A program made the position numbers and the translations under genes. 64,000 bases of DNA from the NCBI RefSeq assembly GCF_031851795.1, contig NZ_CP134696.1, forward strand, positions 1,483,576 to 1,547,575, in the 5' to 3' direction. Origin of the DNA: Pontibacter sp. G13. GTDB taxonomy: Bacteria; Bacteroidota; Bacteroidia; J057. Below the pieces are notes generated by a model, which saw only the letters and a list, made by a program, of their open reading frames with translations, was not told the DNA's origin and ran no database searches. This document shows positions 1-9,273 of the stretch, in pieces (within the stretch, counting starts at the first letter, position 1; each line of letters begins with the position of its first letter).

Positions 1-402
1 AGCTTTAGGATTCTGTTGGCAGAGGACAACATCGTGAATCAGAAATTCATGACCAAGTTGCTCCAAAAAATGGGAATCCATGCAGATATCGCCAATCACG
101 GAGGCGAAGCGCTGGAAATGCATATTCGCAAACCTTATGATCTGATCTTGATGGATATGCGGATGCCTACCATGGACGGTCTCCAAGCCACAGAAGCCAT
201 CCGAAATTTGGCTCATGTCATGCAGCCGGTCATTCTCGCGTTGACAGCCAATGCCATGGAAGCCGACAAGGAGGCCTGCCTGGACGCAGGAATGGATGAT
301 TTCCTCACCAAACCGATCAAGCAAGAAGTTCTTCAACGAGCCTTAGACCACTGGCTGGCGAAACTGGAGATCATTCAACTCAAAAATGGAATGGATCCTT
401 AG
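1..402 (+). CDS. Response-regulator receiver domain, C-terminal end of a cut-off (probably hybrid kinase) protein
   Basis: The reading frame is open from base 1, so the gene begins before the window; the first internal start-like codon (TTG at 16) is not a real start. The visible 133 codons form a full CheY-like receiver: an acidic pocket (LAEDN near the start), the phospho-acceptor aspartate at visible residue 52 in [11 protein letters not shown], the conserved T in LALTANAM and the K in FLTKPIKQ. Receiver domains accept phosphate from a histidine kinase. Lying at the very C terminus, with unseen sequence before it, it is most likely the receiver of a hybrid sensor kinase; a stand-alone response regulator is the alternative. 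It is followed 90 bp later by an efflux operon on the same strand, which it might control. Confidence 0.85.
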   Translation, partial: SFRILLAEDNIVNQKFMTKLLQKMGIHADIANHGGEALEMHIRKPYDLILMDMRMPTMDGLQATEAIRNLAHVMQPVILALTANAMEADKEACLDAGMDDFLTKPIKQEVLQRALDHWLAKLEIIQLKNGMDP

Positions 403-417
403 ACTTTTGGCAAAGGT

Positions 418-443
418 TTGAAAACGGTATTTTTTTACATTTG
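418..443 (+). promoter_or_regulatory. Candidate Bacteroidota promoter for the efflux operon
   Basis: TACATTTG at 436-443 matches the Bacteroidota -7 element TAnnTTTG. A TTG lies at 418-420, but the spacer is only 15 bases, shorter than the usual 17-23, so the upstream element is uncertain. The adaptor gene starts 49 bases downstream. Confidence 0.35.
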
Positions 444-492
444 GACAGACTGATGCGTTAGAAGGCGTAAGTTCCCAACAATCAGGGTATTT

Positions 493-1518
493 ATGCACCG
501 AACGAACCTTGGACGCTATGGACTGGCAATCATGATCTGCTGGTCCATGTTCGCCTGTCATTCCAATCCGCCCCCAGTCAAATCGGTTCCACTTGAAGTG
601 GAGATCCATCGTATTTCCGAAACCGACGTTCAATCCGAGTTGAAATTGGAGGGCGAAATTCATGCTACCTCACGGCACGATGTCGCGTTTCTGGTGGCGG
701 GAAGAATCTTGGAATTGAAAGTCAAATCGGGGGAATCCGTGAAGAAAGGGCAACTGCTTGCCGTCATGGACAATACGGATTATCGCCAAGGGGTGCAGAT
801 CGCCAAATCGCAGCTTGCCGAAGCCGAAGATCAGTACCAGCGGCTGTCCAATATGTATGCCGCCGGAAGTCTTGCCGAGGCTGAATTCAAGAAAGTAGAA
901 CTCCTCAAGGAACAGGCAGAGGCCAATTACAAGATCTACCAAAACAAGCTCGCCTATACCCAACTCAGAGCGCCTATTTCGGGGAAGGTCTCCCATATCT
1001 TTGCGAGGTCAGGAACCGCTGTCAGTGAAGGACAACCCGTTCTGACGCTGATCAGTGGCGCTTCCGTCTACGCATCCGCGGGGATTCCCGAAATTCAAAT
1101 TTCTCAGGTAGAATCTTCCGATACCGCCGTAGTCATCATCCCCGCCACTCAGGATACCCTACGAGGTCCGATTGACCAAATCAGTCCTACCGCCTCGGCG
1201 ATCACCAGATCCTTCCAAGTGGACATCCTGTTGGACAATGCTTCCCAAGCGCTTCGGGAGGGCATGCTCTGTACCGTATCGCTTCCTCTCGAACATCGCA
1301 GCGACCAAATCCTGATTCCCATCGACTGGGTTCAAGCGGATGCTGACGATCTGAAATATGTGTTCGTAGTGGAAGACTCCATTGCCAAAAAACGACGCAT
1401 TCTACTCGGGAATATTCACGGCAACCGCATCGAGGTCGAACAAGGACTCCAAGCAGGAGATGCCATCATTCAATCCCCTCCTACAACCCTGACCGACGGA
1501 GCACGCATTCGATACTAA
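493..1518 (+). CDS. RND efflux periplasmic adaptor (HlyD/AcrA family lipoprotein)
   Basis: Membrane-fusion adaptor of 341 residues that would link an inner-membrane RND pump to an outer-membrane channel. The N terminus has a hydrophobic stretch ending in a lipobox (SMFAC, Cys22), so it should be lipid-anchored in the periplasm. A biotinyl-lipoyl-like half (around 65-95, with VAFLVAGRILELKVKSGESV), a coiled-coil hairpin (around 100-160) and the second lipoyl half (LRAPISGKVSHIFARSGTAV) follow in the order typical of AcrA/MexA. The C-terminal part is the usual beta-barrel and membrane-proximal domain. The ATG at 493 immediately precedes the signal sequence. The pump gene begins 4 bases after the stop, so the two are one operon. 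Substrate cannot be read from the sequence. Confidence 0.9.
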   Translation: MHRTNLGRYGLAIMICWSMFACHSNPPPVKSVPLEVEIHRISETDVQSELKLEGEIHATSRHDVAFLVAGRILELKVKSGESVKKGQLLAVMDNTDYRQGVQIAKSQLAEAEDQYQRLSNMYAAGSLAEAEFKKVELLKEQAEANYKIYQNKLAYTQLRAPISGKVSHIFARSGTAVSEGQPVLTLISGASVYASAGIPEIQISQVESSDTAVVIIPATQDTLRGPIDQISPTASAITRSFQVDILLDNASQALREGMLCTVSLPLEHRSDQILIPIDWVQADADDLKYVFVVEDSIAKKRRILLGNIHGNRIEVEQGLQAGDAIIQSPPTTLTDGARIRY

Positions 1519-1522
1519 CCCC

Positions 1523-4500
1523 ATGTCCATCGTAAAATCTGCCCTGGATCATCGCCAGATCGTTTTGTTGTTTGCGGCCTTGTTGTTGGCGTATGGCACT
1601 TTTGCCTTGCTGACCATGCCGCGACGTGAAGATCCCAAATTCAATATCCGGGAGGGCCTGATCGTGGCTGCCTATCCCGGAGCCTCCAATGTGGAAATCG
1701 AACAGCAGGTAACCACCCAGATTGAGGAGTTGCTATTCAGTTTTGAAGAGGTCCGAAAAGACAAAACCTACTCCAATTCCCGTCAAGGCGTGCTGTACAT
1801 CGTGGTGGAACTACAATCCTACGTGACCAATCCCGATCCATTTTGGGCCAAACTCCAGCACGCACTCAATACCCTCAAACTGACCCAGCTTCCACCTGGC
1901 GTCATAGGTCCCGTGGTACAATCGGACTTTGGGGATACCATTGCCTTGTTGATGGCCTTTCAAAGCAAGGAACGGGACAGTCGTGAATTGCGCCAATATG
2001 TCAACCAATTCAATGATCGGCTCAGACAGCTGGAGGCGCTTTCCAAAATACGGGTCTTGGAGTCGCAGGCGGAATGCTTTTACCTGTACCTCGACAATCG
2101 CAAACTGAGTCAGTACAGAGTCTATTTACCCCAGATCTTGGCGGCACTCAGGCGAGACAATCAGATCTCACCGGGCGGAAGTATCGAAATCGGCCCACTG
2201 GAAGCACAAATCATCAACCCACATCCTTTTCAGACCCGACAAGATATCGAAGATCAAATCATCGCGGTCGATCCGACTGGAAGTGTCCTTCGGGTCAAGG
2301 ACCTGGGCAGCGTGGAACGAGGCTATCAAGATCCGCAGCAACACATTCGGGTAAATGGCTACGAATCGGTCCTCGTCTCCGTGGAAATGCAGAATGGGTT
2401 CAATATCGTGGATTTCGGCAAGGAGGTAGATGCGGTCTTGGATGCCTTCAAGACTGGAATCCCCGCCGACATCGAGATTCATAAGGTCGTGGACCAACCG
2501 CTCAATGTCTCTGAAAGCGTCAATGATTTCATCCGCGAATTCTTCATCGCCATCGTTGCCGTGATTGTGGTGATCATCCTGCTGCTGCCCTTCCGAGTTG
2601 CCCTCATTGCCACCACAGCCATTCCGATCACAGTGGCATTTACATTCGCAGTACTCGATGCAGTGGGCATCCAGCTCCAACAGGTCTCACTCGCATCGCT
2701 GATTGTGGTGTTGGGGATGCTGGTAGACGATGCCATCGTCATTGCCGACAACTATGTCGAGAAGCTGGACGAGGGAATGGATCGCTACCAAGCCGCCTGG
2801 AAATCCGCCGAGGAACTGAAAATCCCCATGCTCACCGCAGGATTGACCATCGCAGGGGCCTTTGCTCCACTATTGCTCATGTCGGGGTATGTGGGTGAAT
2901 TCATCCAGTCGCTTCCCTTGACGGTGGCCATTGCAATCAATGCCTCATTCATCGTGGCCATGTTTTTGACGCCATTTCTTTGCTATGAATTCATCCGGAA
3001 GGGGCTGAACACTCCCAGCGATTCGAAGAAATCAAGCTCCAACTCCCCCCTCAACCTCCTCCAGCAAAGCTTTGATTGGGCCTTGGAGAAAGGATTCAAA
3101 GCCCCGTGGGTGGTCTACCTGCTCGGTGTCATCTCAATCGCTGCTGGCGTGGGATGCTTTTTCCTCATTCCGCAGAAACTCTTCCCACAAGCAGAGCGAA
3201 ATCAATTTGTCATCGAACTTCGCGCCCGAGAAGGCACCTCCTTGGCGGCCATGGATTCCTTGACTAGGCAGGTGGAACAATCCATTGAGGGAGATGAGCG
3301 CCTCGTCAGTTATGCAACCTTTGTGGGCACCAGCTCGCCGAGATTCTACTACAATTATGCGCAGCAATTTCCTCAGACCAACATCGGCCAGCTCCTCATC
3401 AACACCCATTCTCACGAGGAGACGAAGGAATGGGTGAAATCACTTTCCGGCAATCTTCAGAACCAGCATCCAGAGCTCGAGCTCATCGTGAAGGAAATGG
3501 TCCAAGGACCCACCATTGCCGCCCCCGTGGAATTTCGGATTTCAGGTGAAGATCTTGCTACCCTGGAACGCCTTGGGGATTCGGTCGCCAAGATCCTTCG
3601 CACAAGTGACTTGGCTTCGCACGTTCAGTCTGATTTCAGGAATCGGCAATTGGCCATCGACATCGATCCCCGAAGGGTCGCCGCCAACCGCCTCGGAATT
3701 TCGGAAGCAACCATCACCCAAGAATTGGCCATTGCCTACACAGGATTGCCCATTGGCACCATCTGGGAAGCCAAAACGCCCCTTTCTGTCATACTCAAGG
3801 ATCAACATGCCAAGGAAGGTACGGTCGAGGAAATGGAGCAATTCTACCTCACCTCTCCACTCACAGGTGCGAGTATTCCCCTCAAAGAGGTTGCTGAGAT
3901 TCAGCCGATCTGGACACGATCCAACCTGTTTCACCGCAATGGCGTTCGGACCCTGTCGATTCTGAGTCAGGTGAAACTAGGAGGCCTGCCTAGCGAATTG
4001 GTCGAGGAGGTCCGATCCCGCATTCTGCAGATTCCGCTCCCTCCCGGTTATCAGATCACCGTAGGAGGCGAGGACGAAACACAGCGCGAGACCTTCGAAG
4101 AGATGTACCGCGTAGTGGTATTCAGTGTATTCATCATCTTCCTCCTGATCCTTCTTCAATTCAAGCAACTCAACAAAGTCCTGATCGTCCTCGCGGCGAT
4201 TCCGCTCTGTATATTCGGAGCGACCTTTGGCTTGTGGATTTCGGGTTATCCGTTTGGATTTACCGCGTTTGTGGGAGTGGCGAGCTTGATTGGGGTTTCG
4301 GTGCGCAACTCGATCATCTTGGTGGATCATGCGGACGAATTGGTCCGAGACAAAGGCATGAACATCCGGGAAGCGGGATTGGCGGCTGGAAAGCGACGCA
4401 TTCGCCCGATTTTCCTCACGACCATGGCAGCTGCAGTTGGCGTTACTCCCATGATCATTTCCGGCTCCCCCATGTGGGCACCGCTTGCCACCGTGCTGGC

Positions 4501-5932
4501 TATTGGGCTGATTTTTTCCATGATCATGACCCTCCTCACGATCCCGCTCCTCTATGCGCAATTTGGTCAAGGCCCCAAGCCTTTGAGCGGTCAAACAGGA
4601 AAAGTGACAATGATTACATTTCTCCTGATAGGATTCAGCTTGGGAACCCTTCAAGCTCAGACCATTCCGCTCGAAGCTTGCATCGACATAGCCAAAGATC
4701 AAAACCCCCAGCTGGAACTTCTGAGTATGGAGATTCAGCGGCAAGAATTGGCAGTCAAACAGGTGCGGTCTGAGTCCTATCCCAAAGTCTTGCTTGACGG
4801 AGGCGTATTCTGGTATTACAATACCGAGCGCACCACCGAAGTGGAAATTTCCATCAATGAGCTTCCCGCCATTGGGGGCATTCCTCCAATTGGACTCGGG
4901 ACAGAGTTTCTGGTGCCAGAGGGAAATCGCTTCATAGGAGTTGCCAACCTGGGTATTTATCAGCCGATTACGCAGCTGTTCAAAATTCATTCAGGAGCTT
5001 CCGTTCAGGAAACCGAGCGCGATCTCCTCCAGCAGAAATATCGAACCATTGAGCAGGAAATCAGATCCGGCATCGTCAAACTCTATGTCGGAATGTCGAT
5101 CTCAGGAATCAAACTCACCCAATACGACGACCAGATCGAATTGATCGAGGAGCAGTTGCGTCAGGCGACAGAGGCCGTAGAGGCAGGCCAAGCGCTGGAT
5201 GTGGCGTTGGTGGGATTGAAGGCAGATCGTCTAGACCACCTGACGAAGCGGCAACAAGCGGCAATCGACCAGCAGAATTATCGCATGCAGCTCAACAAAT
5301 TGCTGGAATTTCCGCTGGACAGTCTATGGGAAAGTACCGACATCCGGCTGGACTCGGTGGAGATGGGGGCATTGATGGATTGGTCTGCGCAGGATTCTGC
5401 CTTTCAGATGAGTGATCCGGTTCAATCTGCCAACCTCACCCTCCAAAAAGCAGAGTACGGGCACAAGTATTACCGACAACAGCACATTCCTGATGTGACC
5501 TTGACCGCTCAGGGATTCTATTTGGAAAATCTTCCGCTAATCCCGCAGTTCAATGGGTTCGTAGGCGCTACGCTCAGTTGGCCCATCCTTCAGTGGGGCA
5601 AAAAACGCTACGATGTAGAGCGGGCAGAACTTCAAGTCCAACAGGCACAGCTGCAACTGAATGATGCCCAGAAGGACGCCCAGCGGCAAATCGAGATACA
5701 GCGCGCCCAATTACTTCAGGCACGCGAACTCGTCAACACCGCCCAACAAGCCCTCGAATTTCGCACGGAGGCCCGACGGATCAAGGAAGATGCCTTCAGG
5801 AATGGATTGATCTCCTATCAGGATTTTTCAGATAGCCAACAGGAGCAATTGGATGCCCAAACGCAATTGATGGAAGCCAAAGCCAATATGCTCATCCAGA
5901 CCTATCAGCTTCGGCAATTGGTGGGGCTGTAA
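1523..5932 (+). CDS. RND efflux pump fused to a TolC-type outer-membrane channel
   Basis: A 1469-residue protein. Residues 1 to about 1020 are a complete AcrB-like RND transporter: N-terminal transmembrane helix, periplasmic porter loops, and the proton-relay aspartate pair D402-D403 in VVLGMLVDDAIVIADN, then a second repeat ending with the last helices (LLTIPLLYAQF). Without any stop codon the frame continues into a TolC-like domain (about 1045-1469) with the usual N-terminal helix (IPLEACIDIAKDQNPQLELL) and long coiled coils. At the junction Met1030 (base 4610) starts MITFLLIGFSLGTLQAQ, which looks like an intact signal peptide, preceded by AGGA nine bases upstream. RND-TolC fusions are known in Bacteroidota, chiefly in CusA-type pumps. 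The open question is whether one polypeptide or two products are made. Confidence 0.9.
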   Translation: MSIVKSALDHRQIVLLFAALLLAYGTFALLTMPRREDPKFNIREGLIVAAYPGASNVEIEQQVTTQIEELLFSFEEVRKDKTYSNSRQGVLYIVVELQSYVTNPDPFWAKLQHALNTLKLTQLPPGVIGPVVQSDFGDTIALLMAFQSKERDSRELRQYVNQFNDRLRQLEALSKIRVLESQAECFYLYLDNRKLSQYRVYLPQILAALRRDNQISPGGSIEIGPLEAQIINPHPFQTRQDIEDQIIAVDPTGSVLRVKDLGSVERGYQDPQQHIRVNGYESVLVSVEMQNGFNIVDFGKEVDAVLDAFKTGIPADIEIHKVVDQPLNVSESVNDFIREFFIAIVAVIVVIILLLPFRVALIATTAIPITVAFTFAVLDAVGIQLQQVSLASLIVVLGMLVDDAIVIADNYVEKLDEGMDRYQAAWKSAEELKIPMLTAGLTIAGAFAPLLLMSGYVGEFIQSLPLTVAIAINASFIVAMFLTPFLCYEFIRKGLNTPSDSKKSSSNSPLNLLQQSFDWALEKGFKAPWVVYLLGVISIAAGVGCFFLIPQKLFPQAERNQFVIELRAREGTSLAAMDSLTRQVEQSIEGDERLVSYATFVGTSSPRFYYNYAQQFPQTNIGQLLINTHSHEETKEWVKSLSGNLQNQHPELELIVKEMVQGPTIAAPVEFRISGEDLATLERLGDSVAKILRTSDLASHVQSDFRNRQLAIDIDPRRVAANRLGISEATITQELAIAYTGLPIGTIWEAKTPLSVILKDQHAKEGTVEEMEQFYLTSPLTGASIPLKEVAEIQPIWTRSNLFHRNGVRTLSILSQVKLGGLPSELVEEVRSRILQIPLPPGYQITVGGEDETQRETFEEMYRVVVFSVFIIFLLILLQFKQLNKVLIVLAAIPLCIFGATFGLWISGYPFGFTAFVGVASLIGVSVRNSIILVDHADELVRDKGMNIREAGLAAGKRRIRPIFLTTMAAAVGVTPMIISGSPMWAPLATVLAIGLIFSMIMTLLTIPLLYAQFGQGPKPLSGQTGKVTMITFLLIGFSLGTLQAQTIPLEACIDIAKDQNPQLELLSMEIQRQELAVKQVRSESYPKVLLDGGVFWYYNTERTTEVEISINELPAIGGIPPIGLGTEFLVPEGNRFIGVANLGIYQPITQLFKIHSGASVQETERDLLQQKYRTIEQEIRSGIVKLYVGMSISGIKLTQYDDQIELIEEQLRQATEAVEAGQALDVALVGLKADRLDHLTKRQQAAIDQQNYRMQLNKLLEFPLDSLWESTDIRLDSVEMGALMDWSAQDSAFQMSDPVQSANLTLQKAEYGHKYYRQQHIPDVTLTAQGFYLENLPLIPQFNGFVGATLSWPILQWGKKRYDVERAELQVQQAQLQLNDAQKDAQRQIEIQRAQLLQARELVNTAQQALEFRTEARRIKEDAFRNGLISYQDFSDSQQEQLDAQTQLMEAKANMLIQTYQLRQLVGL

Positions 5933-5939
5933 TACGCCG

Positions 5940-6467
5940 CTATCCCAGCTGTTGCGAAAGCGCATACATGGTGATCCCCGCAGCCACTGAGACATTGAGG
6001 CTATGCTTGGTACCAAATTGGGGGATTTCCAGCGAGGCATCGGACAGGTTGATGATCTCCTGATCGACGCCATCCACTTCATGTCCCATGACCATCGCAT
6101 ATTTCGCGTCGGATTCAGGCGTGAACGCATTGAGGGGAATGCTTCCTTCGGTTTGCTCCACAGATACGATTTTGACACCTTCGGCCTTGAGGGCCCTCAC
6201 CAATTCCACGGCGTTGTCGTGTGGCTGCCAATCGACACTCTCCTCGGCACCGATGGCGGTTTTGCGGATTTCCCGATGCGGGGGTTTGGGGGTGATCCCA
6301 CATAGATATACCCGCTCGATGGCAAATGCATCAGCCGTACGCAGCACCGAGCCGACATTGTGCATGGAGCGAATATTGTCCAAAATGACGATGAGGGGCC
6401 TTTTGGGGGCTTCCTTGAAATCTTCCACAGACATCCGGCCCAGTTCTTCCAACTTGAGTTTTCGCAT
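5940..6467 (-). CDS. SpoU/TrmH-family RNA 2'-O-methyltransferase
   Basis: A 175-residue protein that would transfer a methyl group from SAM to a ribose 2'-OH of tRNA or rRNA. The SPOUT knot motifs are all present: motif 1 in LDNIRSMHNVGSVLRTADAF, motif 2 in YAMVMGHEVDGVDQ and motif 3 in EIPQFGTKHSLNVSVAAGITMY. Length fits a minimal SPOUT enzyme without an N-terminal substrate domain. The frame is open further upstream, but the start was set at 6467 (MRKLKLEELGRM) because the extra 35 residues are unlike the family and a TATCTTTG promoter element lies just before this ATG. It converges with the efflux operon, whose stop is 8 bases away. The exact RNA target is not readable. Confidence 0.88.
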   Translation of the reverse strand: MRKLKLEELGRMSVEDFKEAPKRPLIVILDNIRSMHNVGSVLRTADAFAIERVYLCGITPKPPHREIRKTAIGAEESVDWQPHDNAVELVRALKAEGVKIVSVEQTEGSIPLNAFTPESDAKYAMVMGHEVDGVDQEIINLSDASLEIPQFGTKHSLNVSVAAGITMYALSQQLG

Positions 6468-6471
6468 GGCG

Positions 6472-6479
6472 CAAAGATA
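6472..6479 (-). promoter_or_regulatory. TAnnTTTG -7 element at the methyltransferase start
   Basis: TATCTTTG on the minus strand ends five bases before the ATG at 6467. No TTG is seen at the expected distance upstream. If used, transcription would start at or next to the start codon, giving a leaderless mRNA. Confidence 0.45.
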
Positions 6480-6605
6480 GCATTCTGAGCGTGGATTTGC
6501 CTGCAGGAAAGTCGTGAGGGAGATTGGTCCCCCAAACAACAAGAGCGCCCCGCTTTGGAACGCCCTTCCCATACCTATCCAAAAAAGCCAAAATATCGGC
6601 GCTCG

Positions 6606-7946
6606 TTATCGTCCCAGCGCCGTCACTTGGTCCTTCAAATCGTCCAATCTGCCCTGCTGCCCAGCAGTCAAAGTCCCCTGCAGCAAATTCACCGCCTCGT
6701 AGGGGTCAGCCAAAAGATCGTATAATCGCTCCTGACCATCCTCCCACCGAATGTATTTGTACTGGGATTCGCGGGCGGCATACCCGGTTCTACTCGGGGT
6801 ATCCCCGAGGGTCTCGGACAGGCAAAAATCCCGGGTGGAAGCGCTCTGATCTGACAACATCGGAAGGAAGCTCCTGCTGTCTTCATGACTCATCTGTGAA
6901 ACTCCCGCGATCTCGGCAATCGTGGAAAAGAGATCAATGCTATGCACCAGCTCGGACGAGCGCATGCCCGGACGCTCCACGCCTTGGCCAGCCACCACCA
7001 GCGGCACCCGAAGCCCGCCTTGGTACAGACTGCCTTTGCCCCGGCGATTGGGAAATGGCCGCTGAAGAACCTGACCACTAGTTCCATTATCTCCAATAAA
7101 GATCACGAGGGTATTTTCGCGAGTTTCCTTCGGCAATGATGCCATCACTCGCCCCATTTCATGATCGACGCTTTCGATCATCGCCAGATAGTAAGGCATG
7201 GGATTCTGGGCGATACTGGCCTCGTCTGTAGGGAGATTCCCCTGCTGGTGGAGATGCGAAGGAGGCAGATGCAATGGGGTATGAGGCGTGTTGTAGGCCA
7301 GCCAGCAGAGCCAAGGCTTGTCCTGCTGTCCGATCCAGTCGATCGCCAAATCCGTCAATTGGGTGGTGACATATTCGGTGGAAGTGGAATTTTGACCTTG
7401 CTCCGATAGTCTCCAGAAGTCATAATCCTCGACACCGCCGCGTAGGATTCCGGCGAAGTAGTCAAAGCCCATCTCATTGGGGCGCTCGGCCTCTTGCCCC
7501 GAGAGATGCCATTTCCCGATCAGTCCATACTGGTAGTCATGGTCCGAATGCAGGTCGATGTATTGCGGCAATGTCAATTCACTGGGAGAGAGGTATGCAG
7601 CATCCTCGGCATTGAGGACGCCCGTGCGGAATCCATATTTTCCGGTGAGAATCGTGGCCCTGGTCGGTGCGCAGATCGGATTGGCCCAAGCTTGCTCGAA
7701 CGTCAGACCGATACTCGCCAATGAATCCAAAGTAGGCATCGCAGGCTTGATACTTCCCTCAGGGTATCCCGGCGTAGCATCTACCCCCATGTCATCGGTG
7801 ATGATCAGCAAGATATTGGGCGGAGAAAGCGTGTCCTCAGGCGTGGGCGGCAGAGGATCAGGCACTACGGGATCAGGAGTAGGCTCCCCACATCCCACGG
7901 CAACAGCAATCATGCAACTCAACCACAGCTTATACAGGTATTTCAT
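6606..7946 (-). CDS. Secreted lipoprotein sulfatase (arylsulfatase family)
   Basis: A 446-residue sulfatase that would hydrolyse sulfate esters, probably on carbohydrates. The N terminus has a lipoprotein signal ending VAVGC (Cys19), so the enzyme is membrane-anchored outside the cytoplasm. The metal-binding DD pair (residues 51-52, IITDDMG) and the active-site signature CAPTRATILTGK are clear; Cys92 is the residue that a formylglycine-generating enzyme would oxidise. Further family motifs include GKWHLSG and FIGDNGTSG. The C terminus carries the usual small domain (KYIRWEDGQERLYDLLADPYEAVNL). No SusC/D pair or formylglycine-generating enzyme gene is nearby, so maturation must be provided elsewhere. 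Confidence 0.92.
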   Translation of the reverse strand: MKYLYKLWLSCMIAVAVGCGEPTPDPVVPDPLPPTPEDTLSPPNILLIITDDMGVDATPGYPEGSIKPAMPTLDSLASIGLTFEQAWANPICAPTRATILTGKYGFRTGVLNAEDAAYLSPSELTLPQYIDLHSDHDYQYGLIGKWHLSGQEAERPNEMGFDYFAGILRGGVEDYDFWRLSEQGQNSTSTEYVTTQLTDLAIDWIGQQDKPWLCWLAYNTPHTPLHLPPSHLHQQGNLPTDEASIAQNPMPYYLAMIESVDHEMGRVMASLPKETRENTLVIFIGDNGTSGQVLQRPFPNRRGKGSLYQGGLRVPLVVAGQGVERPGMRSSELVHSIDLFSTIAEIAGVSQMSHEDSRSFLPMLSDQSASTRDFCLSETLGDTPSRTGYAARESQYKYIRWEDGQERLYDLLADPYEAVNLLQGTLTAGQQGRLDDLKDQVTALGR

Positions 7947-8154
7947 GGCGGTTGGACAATCTCCCCGAGCAAAGGTTTAATCTCGGCAAACCGTCTTTGA
8001 ATCATCAGGAAGTTTTGAGCGATTCCGGCGGGCTGGCATAGACGATGGCGCTTAGAATCCGAGTCGCCGGACCGGGCTGATCCAGGGGTCGGCTATCGCC
8101 TCCGTCCTCGGAGTTTTCCTTCTTGGCATCCCAACCTGCCATTTCTTCAATCCC

Positions 8155-8260
8155 CTACCACGCAGAGCGGGAGCCCTCGGACCTCGCTGACGCTCGCCCT
8201 TCCCATCCCGATCGCCGCCGCAGGCCATCCGCACATGGGGGAGGAGTCAGGGCAGCATAC
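8155..8260. repeat. GC-rich dispersed intergenic repeat, copy 1
   Basis: The gap 7947-8323 holds no convincing gene. Its right half contains a GC-rich stretch that, read on the minus strand, shares the block around GTGCGGATGGCCTGCGGCGG and the following CGAGCG-CAGCGAG block with the element at 43010-43215; a shorter match (GGCCATCCGCAC) lies at 21352-21363. Short open frames here are by-products of high GC. Confidence 0.5.
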
Positions 8261-8285
8261 ATGCGTTCTAGAGAAAATCACAACG

Positions 8286-8314
8286 AAAAAGCCCAGCATA
8301 TTGCGATGCTGGGC
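8286..8314 (-). terminator. Rho-independent terminator after tRNA-Asp
   Basis: A perfect 9-bp stem (GCCCAGCAT / ATGCTGGGC) with a six-base loop is followed on the minus strand by five T residues. It begins ten bases after the encoded CCA end of the tRNA. Confidence 0.9.
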
Positions 8315-8323
8315 TTGTGTTGT

Positions 8324-8400
8324 TGGCGGTCCGGACGGGACTCGAACCCGCGACCCCATGCGTGACAGGCATGTATTCTAACCAACTGAACTACCGGACC
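8324..8400 (-). tRNA. tRNA-Asp (anticodon GTC)
   Basis: Reads GGTCCGG at the 5' end and CCGGACC plus G and an encoded CCA at the 3' end, giving a perfect 7-bp acceptor stem and 77 bases in total. The D arm (GTTCAGTTGGTTAGAAT), the anticodon arm CATGC-CTGTCAC-GCATG with anticodon GTC, and the T arm GCGGG-TTCGAGT-CCCGT are all well formed. Confidence 0.97.
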
Positions 8401-8416
8401 ATTCCGTTAGGGTGTG

Positions 8417-8446
8417 CAAATATAGCTAGTGATTGGAAGCTTGCAA
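8417..8446 (-). promoter_or_regulatory. Promoter of tRNA-Asp
   Basis: On the minus strand TTG (8446-8444) is followed after exactly 19 bases by TATATTTG (8424-8417), an ideal match to the Bacteroidota sigma-factor consensus TTG-N17-23-TAnnTTTG. It lies 16 bases upstream of the mature tRNA. Confidence 0.85.
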
Positions 8447-8484
8447 ATTTTTTCTAAAAAAATATTCAACGCTTTCCATTCAGC

Positions 8485-9261
8485 CTAGATCTGTCCTACC
8501 GATTCCGCCGGGACAAATCCTACCACTTCTTGGGTATTGGCGTCATTGACGCGGATTTTCACCCATTCTGGCTGCATATCTACGATCTCGACTTTGAGGC
8601 CTTCGTGGATGACCAGCATATCTTCTCCCTGACCGGGCGCGGATTTGACGTATGCATTCGGCGTCAAAATGATCCCGCTACCGCTATTGGCCTCTTGACT
8701 GGCACGGTTCAGGCTTACGCCTCCCACCACCAGCGCGATTACCGCTACAGCGATTCCTCCGAAAAAGCCGATACGCTTGACAATGGGTTGATCCACAAAC
8801 AAAAATACCGAAGCCAATCCCAAGACGGCAAACATCAGGATGATAGAGATCCAGGCCCATCCGGTGGAGCTCTGCGCAAAAATCACAGATTCAACCCATT
8901 CCACCACCATCAGCTTGGGGACGGGCTTTACTTTGTCCACCACACGGAGATTGGCGAGGGACAAGTTGTAGACCGCATCTTCGTTGGCGGGATTGAGCTT
9001 GATCGCCCGCTCGTAATTCAGGATAGACGCCCCGACCTGATTGGTTCGATAGTAGGCGTTTCCGAGGTTATAGTACAGCTCATCCGAGGCGTATCCCTGA
9101 TCCACGAGGGATTGGAATGCCTCGATGGCGGCTTCGTAGTTATTGTCTCGATAGGCTTCCAGACCTTGCTGGTAGGTAGCTTCCTCAGCAGGTGCTTGGG
9201 CCCAACCTCCTGTCACGGTCATCACGCACAGGATGGCGAAGAGGATGATTCGTTGTTTCAT
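8485..9261 (-). CDS. batE: BatE: TPR and SH3-domain membrane protein
   Basis: A 258-residue protein, the last gene of the Bat operon. It has a signal peptide (to about GGWAQ), two TPR repeats (about 27-100: YQQGLEAYRDNNYEAAIEAFQ and LYYNLGNAYYRTNQVGASILNYERAIKLNP), a pair of transmembrane helices around 135-185, and a C-terminal bacterial SH3-like domain (LTPNAYVKSAPGQGEDMLVIHEGLKVEIVD...WVKIRV). Bat proteins were linked to aerotolerance in Bacteroides and to stress survival elsewhere; their chemistry is unknown. BatE probably helps assemble the complex at the cytoplasmic membrane. The batD stop is 12 bases upstream. Confidence 0.9.
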   Translation of the reverse strand: MKQRIILFAILCVMTVTGGWAQAPAEEATYQQGLEAYRDNNYEAAIEAFQSLVDQGYASDELYYNLGNAYYRTNQVGASILNYERAIKLNPANEDAVYNLSLANLRVVDKVKPVPKLMVVEWVESVIFAQSSTGWAWISIILMFAVLGLASVFLFVDQPIVKRIGFFGGIAVAVIALVVGGVSLNRASQEANSGSGIILTPNAYVKSAPGQGEDMLVIHEGLKVEIVDMQPEWVKIRVNDANTQEVVGFVPAESVGQI

Positions 9262-9273
9262 GATACAGAAGGG

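Noticed and set aside
3977-4990. 337-codon minus-strand frame inside the RND pump gene
   Set aside because: Shadow of a strongly biased plus-strand gene; His- and Arg-rich translation without family resemblance.
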